This document shows positions 33,747-37,300 of a stretch of DNA of 37,300 nucleotides, one piece after another. The translations under genes were made by a program, and so were the position numbers. How positions within the stretch are numbered: position 1 is the stretch's first letter; each line of letters begins with the position of its first letter. The notes under the pieces are model-generated. The model saw only the letters and a program-made list of their open reading frames with translations, was not told the origin of the DNA and searched no databases. The stretch is from Terriglobia bacterium (lineage in GTDB: Bacteria; Acidobacteriota; Terriglobia; Bryobacterales; Bryobacteraceae): contig JANXYJ010000033.1 of NCBI GenBank assembly GCA_025350105.1, positions 1 to 37,300 on the forward strand, in the 5' to 3' direction.

Positions 33747-34112
33747 TCACTGCCAATCCGGCAACAAATGATCATCGTCGTCATCATCGTCATCGAAGGG
33801 CCACCAACGGGTATCGGAGCGATGGAATTCCAGCCCTCTTTTCGTCACTAAAAAGTAGGTTGCAAAATCTTCTTCGATTGCATCAAGAGACGGCATATTT
33901 GCCAGCTCATTCTGATCGGGCAAGTGATAGGCGTTTGCCAACCCGTCCCTAATCAACTCGATCAACGCTCCCACAATGTCAGCGCGTTCAACCATCACTC
34001 CCCACTTGGCGGCCCGCTCGCCAACGTTTTTTAGAATGATCTGGTCGACGTTTTCGTAGTCGTCACAGATCTCGGTAAGCAGCAGACGCAGGATCAGTTC
34101 GCTCCTTTGCAT
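33747..34112 (-). CDS. Small acidic protein with poly-Asp tract, unknown function
   Basis: 121 aa, soluble. The head (SELILRLLLTEICDDYENVDQIILKNV) and middle (DIVGALIELIRDGLANAYHLP) look like a small winged-helix or helical bundle, followed by YFLVTKRGLEFH, then RWWPF, eight Asp and HLLPDWQ. The Asp run is coded by a GAC/GAT trinucleotide tract. Homologues of this layout occur singly in Acidobacteriota, in my recollection, without a known role. It is divergent from the PQQ dehydrogenase. Confidence 0.65.
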   Translation of the reverse strand: MQRSELILRLLLTEICDDYENVDQIILKNVGERAAKWGVMVERADIVGALIELIRDGLANAYHLPDQNELANMPSLDAIEEDFATYFLVTKRGLEFHRSDTRWWPFDDDDDDDDHLLPDWQ

Positions 34113-34227
34113 AGGTCCATGTTAGAGCGGTTGTCAGCGAATACCTTTGACGCTAATGACTCGCCGCGCGGTACCTCCCTGCCCGCCCGCAAGCGTTATC
34201 ATATGGCAGATGAGGACCCGCCCTTTT

Positions 34228-35877
34228 ATGCTCACTCGCGTACTTTCCTTCACCCTGCTCGCCGGCGCCCTGAACGCTCAGGTGTCTAATACAGGTGTTA
34301 CTTTCGACCGCCTTCTCCACGCCGACCGCGAGCCCCAAAACTGGCTGACGTATTCCGGCTCCTATCAAAGCCAGCGCTACAGCGCCCTCACCCAGCTCAA
34401 CCCCACCAACGTCAAGGACCTGCAAATGCATTGGGCCTTCCAGGCCCGCTCCATCGAAAAGTTTGAGGCCACCCCACTGGTTGTCGATGGCGTTATGTAT
34501 CTCACCCAGGCCCCCAACGACATCGTTGCGCTGGACGCAGCGTCGGGCGAAATCAAGTGGATTTATTCGTACTCGCCTTCGCGCGAAGCCAAGCCCTGCT
34601 GCGGCCGCGTGAATCGGGGCGTGGCCATTTTAGGAAATAGCATTTTCATGGCCACCATCGACGCCCATCTGGTCGCCGTCAACGCCCGCGACGGCAAACT
34701 CCTCTGGGACAAGGAACTTGCCAAGGCCGAAGCCGGCTATGCCATGACTCACGCTCCGCTCATCATCAAGGACAAAGTCATCGTCGGCGTCGCTGGCGGC
34801 GAATACGGCATTAGGGGATTTATAGCCGCTTATCAAGCGGCGGATGGAAGTGAAGCCTGGCGCTTCAACACCGTTCCCGGCCCCGGTGAACCCGGTCACG
34901 AAACCTGGAAAGGCGATACCTGGAAGACCGGCGGCGCCTCCGTTTGGATGACCGGCTCGTATGACGCGGATCTGAATTTGACCTACTGGGGCATCGGTAA
35001 TCCTGGCCCCGATCTCAATGCCGACCTCCGCGAAGGCGACAACCTCTACAGCAACTGCGTGGTCGCCCTCGACGCCGATACCGGCAAAATCAAATGGCAT
35101 TTTCAGTTCACCCCACACGACGTTTGGGATTACGATTCCGTCCAAGTCCCGGTCCTCGCGGACATGAATTGGACCGGCCGCGATGGACGTACTCAACCTA
35201 AAAAAGTCATGCTGTGGGCCAATCGCAACGGCTTTCAATATGCGTTGGACCGCACCACCGGCCAGTTCCTGCAAGGCAAACAGTTCGTGAAGGTCACCTG
35301 GGCCACCGGCCTCGACGAAGCCGGCCGCCCCATGCGCGTGAAATCGCAGGAGCCCACCGAAGCCGGCGTCAAAGTCTACCCCAGCCTCTCCGGCGGGACG
35401 AACTGGTACTCGCCCGCTTTCAGCCCGCGCACCGGCCTGTTCTACATCCCTGCCTGGGAGGACGTCTACACCAACTACACCAAGCTCGACAACGACTACA
35501 AAGAGGGCAAGCTCTTCATCGGCGGCAGTTTTCAATCGCCCATTCCCGGCCTGCGCGGCAACCAGCTCCCCAAGCCCGTCACCACCGAAGGCTACGGAAC
35601 CATACGGGCCATCGATCCCAAAACCGGCGAACGCAAATGGGAATTTAAAATGAAAGACATGACCATGAGCGGCCTGCTGACCACCGCCACTGACTTACTC
35701 TTCACCGGAGGCCGCGACGGTTTATTCCAAGCCATCGACGCCCGCGACGGCAAACCCCTGTGGAAAGTAAACAGCGGAGCCGAAATCGCCATGGGCCCCA
35801 TGACGTACGCCGTCAACGGCAAGCAATACGTGGCCTTCGCCGCGGGCAGCAGTTTGTTTGTCTACGGCCTGAAGTAA
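34228..35877 (+). CDS. PQQ-dependent alcohol dehydrogenase, lanthanide-type site
   Basis: 549 aa from the ATG at 34228, which gives a signal peptide (MLTRVLSFTLLAGALNAQ); the frame to 34147 is longer but lacks one. An eight-bladed propeller is shown by blade motifs such as ALDAASGEIKW, AVNARDGKLLW, ALDADTGKIKW, AIDPKTGERKW and AIDARDGKPLW. The vicinal cysteines C124-C125 (PCCGRVNRG) that face PQQ are present, as is PHDVWDYD with the catalytic D301 and D303 two residues on, the extra Asp typical of lanthanide enzymes (XoxF/PedH). No cytochrome c domain is fused or adjacent. It oxidises an alcohol or aldehyde in the periplasm; substrate unknown. Confidence 0.93.
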   Translation: MLTRVLSFTLLAGALNAQVSNTGVTFDRLLHADREPQNWLTYSGSYQSQRYSALTQLNPTNVKDLQMHWAFQARSIEKFEATPLVVDGVMYLTQAPNDIVALDAASGEIKWIYSYSPSREAKPCCGRVNRGVAILGNSIFMATIDAHLVAVNARDGKLLWDKELAKAEAGYAMTHAPLIIKDKVIVGVAGGEYGIRGFIAAYQAADGSEAWRFNTVPGPGEPGHETWKGDTWKTGGASVWMTGSYDADLNLTYWGIGNPGPDLNADLREGDNLYSNCVVALDADTGKIKWHFQFTPHDVWDYDSVQVPVLADMNWTGRDGRTQPKKVMLWANRNGFQYALDRTTGQFLQGKQFVKVTWATGLDEAGRPMRVKSQEPTEAGVKVYPSLSGGTNWYSPAFSPRTGLFYIPAWEDVYTNYTKLDNDYKEGKLFIGGSFQSPIPGLRGNQLPKPVTTEGYGTIRAIDPKTGERKWEFKMKDMTMSGLLTTATDLLFTGGRDGLFQAIDARDGKPLWKVNSGAEIAMGPMTYAVNGKQYVAFAAGSSLFVYGLK

Positions 35878-35890
35878 CCCACGAAAACAG

Positions 35891-35919
35891 CACCAAGCCG
35901 CCACACGTAAGTGTGCGGC
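35891..35919. repeat. 29-bp palindromic repeat, copy 1
   Basis: Begins CACCAAGCCGCCACAC and ends GTGTGCGGC; the arms pair with one bulged C around GTAA. An exact second copy stands 116 bases on at 36007-36035. It looks like a REP-type dispersed palindrome. Confidence 0.7.
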
Positions 35920-35943
35920 GCAACACCCAGCACGCCCTGGTAG

Positions 35944-35963
35944 CTCCGGTCGCCAGACCGGAG
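35944..35963. repeat. Perfect 8-bp inverted repeat between the two 29-bp copies
   Basis: CTCCGGTC, loop GCCA, GACCGGAG. A strong GC-rich hairpin; no T-run follows, so it is more likely part of the palindromic repeat cluster than a terminator, though it could stop transcription from the PQQ gene. Confidence 0.6.
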
Positions 35964-36006
35964 ACGAATCAATCAACACGCCGTAGTAACCGCCACCAAC
36001 ACAAAC

Positions 36007-36035
36007 CACCAAGCCGCCACACGTAAGTGTGCGGC
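36007..36035. repeat. 29-bp palindromic repeat, copy 2
   Basis: Identical over all 29 bases to 35891-35919 and in the same direction, which with the hairpin between them resembles a BIME-like mosaic. Confidence 0.7.
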
Positions 36036-36078
36036 CAAGACCATTGCCAGCACAAATCCAATCTGCGATCCTGCGGAC

Positions 36079-37068
36079 GTGCAGACGTCCTCGAAACTGG
36101 TCCTTGCCGCAGCTGTGTTCGCCGCCCGTTGTAGCGCCTGCACCATCGTTACCGCCCTGAATAGTGAGATCCCTGTCGGTTCAAATTTCAAGGTCAAAGC
36201 CCAGAACCACGGCCAGCCCGTTTCCGGCCTTCCCGTAGTGCTGGACCGCGCTCAAAGTGAGCGCTCTCAATCCAACACCCAAACGCGGTTTGACGTTCGC
36301 ACCGCCAAGAATGGCATGGCAACCTTCCGCAACGTCCCCCCGGGCCACTACTATCTTTATCCAGCGCTCGACACCAACTTCTCCAATCACGCAGAACTGC
36401 AAGTAAACCCCGCTTGGCGAAACGATTCGACCATACCGCTTCAATGGCCCAGCCGCGAACCCATCGCCGTCCGTTCCCTCAAAGGCACCATCCACTCACC
36501 CGACTACATTCCCGGCCACCCCGAACCCAAGCGTAACTTCGACTTGCTCGAAGCCGTCTCCGCCAAGTGGCTAAAAACCTTTCAGACCGATGACGCGGGC
36601 GCATTCGATCTGGCCACCACCAAACCCGGTCTCTATTTCCTGCGCCTGGACATGGAAAACATCTTCGTCGAAGTCGCCCCCAACGCTTCGCTCCCCGCTT
36701 TGGATCTCGACATCGGCTGGACCAGTTGCGGCTTGTATTACACAGATCAAAGCAAATGTCGGCTAAGCGACCTCCACGCTAATCGCCTCTCTGGTGAGAT
36801 GGTCGATGGCAGCGGAGCCGCCATCCTCGGAGCCAAGATTCTACTACTGGATCCCACTGGTGCAGTCGTCGAGCAAACCGAAAGCGACGGCTCCGGCCAA
36901 TTCAGTTCCAACTACCTCTTGAACGGAACCTACCAGCTGGACATATCGAAACCCGGCTTCACCCACTATCACCGAACCCTTCGCGCTGAATTTTCAACAG
37001 AGCCTTCTGCGCCCATCAGGCTCGAACTCGGTGTGTTGGGGAACTGCGGCCGAATGGACCAGAAATAA
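36079..37068 (+). CDS. Secreted CnaB/carboxypeptidase-regulatory-like protein
   Basis: 329 aa with a GTG start and a signal segment (SKLVLAAAVFAARCSAC). Two or three Ig-like beta modules follow: FKVKAQNHGQPVSGLPVVLDR to MATFRNVPPGHYYLYP (about 35-95); a middle part with TDDAGAFDLATTKPGLYFLRL; and a clear carboxypeptidase-regulatory module near the end (SGEMVDGSGAAILGAKILLLDPTG, TESDGSGQFSSNYLLNGTYQL, PGFTHY). Such modules act as stalks or ligand-binding parts at the cell surface. No enzyme domain is seen. It lies behind the palindromic repeat cluster. Confidence 0.82.
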   Translation: MQTSSKLVLAAAVFAARCSACTIVTALNSEIPVGSNFKVKAQNHGQPVSGLPVVLDRAQSERSQSNTQTRFDVRTAKNGMATFRNVPPGHYYLYPALDTNFSNHAELQVNPAWRNDSTIPLQWPSREPIAVRSLKGTIHSPDYIPGHPEPKRNFDLLEAVSAKWLKTFQTDDAGAFDLATTKPGLYFLRLDMENIFVEVAPNASLPALDLDIGWTSCGLYYTDQSKCRLSDLHANRLSGEMVDGSGAAILGAKILLLDPTGAVVEQTESDGSGQFSSNYLLNGTYQLDISKPGFTHYHRTLRAEFSTEPSAPIRLELGVLGNCGRMDQK

Positions 37069-37192
37069 ACTGAGGGGCAGGGGACAGCCACCATAAAATC
37101 CGAACTCCCATCCTTCCTAAAATCACCAACATCCCACCGCAACCTGACCAAACCTAAGACCCCCATCCACTACCCTTCAGCCAGAGTAGTTC

Positions 37193-37206
37193 GTTCTGGC
37201 CAGAAC
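37193..37206. repeat. Perfect 14-bp palindrome
   Basis: GTTCTGGCCAGAAC in the 232-base stretch after the last gene. It could be an operator for a gene beyond the window; nothing else is recognised in that stretch. Confidence 0.35.
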
Positions 37207-37300
37207 GCGTTGCATTACAGCGGTGGCAGCATCGCTGCTGATGAGTGTGCTGATCTTTCGGCGAGGATAAAACCTCTTGCATCGGAACCTACATGGATCG

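Noticed and set aside
34630-35535. Minus-strand ORF of 301 codons
   Set aside because: It is the shadow of the PQQ propeller domain.

Overview
The window reads as a chromosomal stretch of a soil-type bacterium, most likely an Acidobacteriota of the Solibacter/Bryobacter kind. This is inferred from the gene mix, not from a marker gene: an Oar-like TonB-dependent receptor with an N-terminal carboxypeptidase-regulatory domain, a zinc-ribbon Ser/Thr kinase with a TPR tail, a FHA-GAF-PP2C phosphatase, a Tat-exported sulfatase, MBG/YDG-repeat surface proteins, a PQQ dehydrogenase and DUF6152-type secreted proteins. By eye the left part (to about 18.1 kb) is less GC-rich than the right part.

Left accessory region (1-2.4 kb): the end of a PEGA-domain gene, then on the minus strand a two-gene cassette (a 149-aa protein overlapping a ComEC/Rec2-like metallo-beta-lactamase-fold protein) and a headless HTH gene that abuts the next operon.

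Catabolic/regulatory block (2.4-14.1 kb): a tight minus-strand operon runs TonB-type receptor > sulfatase > MBL-fold protein > two secreted proteins sharing one domain. A divergent OmpR/CpxR-type two-component operon follows, then on the same strand a DUF6152 protein carrying the same C-terminal domain and an exported RNase Z/AtsA-like MBL protein. The same composite 22-bp box lies at both ends of the two-component operon, facing the receptor operon and the DUF6152 gene, so it is a candidate operator for the response regulator. Together this suggests an envelope system for uptake and desulfation or hydrolysis of an unknown, possibly sulfated, compound.

Degraded and phage-like block (14.2-18.1 kb): an amidohydrolase pseudogene with a nonsense codon, an internal deletion and a frameshift; then a replication module (initiator-like HTH protein, DnaB helicase, ribbon-helix-helix protein) whose initiator gene contains lambda-origin-like dyad repeats. 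The module ends at a 3' fragment of tRNA-Cys, the classic scar of an integrated element.

Right, more GC-rich region (18.2-37.3 kb): FHA-GAF-PP2C phosphatase; a 1464-aa secreted metzincin/lectin protein with twelve perfect LGQTD pentapeptides; a transmembrane Ser/Thr kinase with TPRs; WecB-type UDP-GlcNAc 2-epimerase and a GT2 glycosyltransferase separated by a TGTACA repeat array; a 1213-aa secreted protein of unknown function; a small acidic protein; a PQQ-dependent alcohol dehydrogenase with a lanthanide-type Asp; a palindromic dispersed-repeat cluster; and a secreted CnaB-like protein. No rRNA, CRISPR array, integrase or transposase was found.
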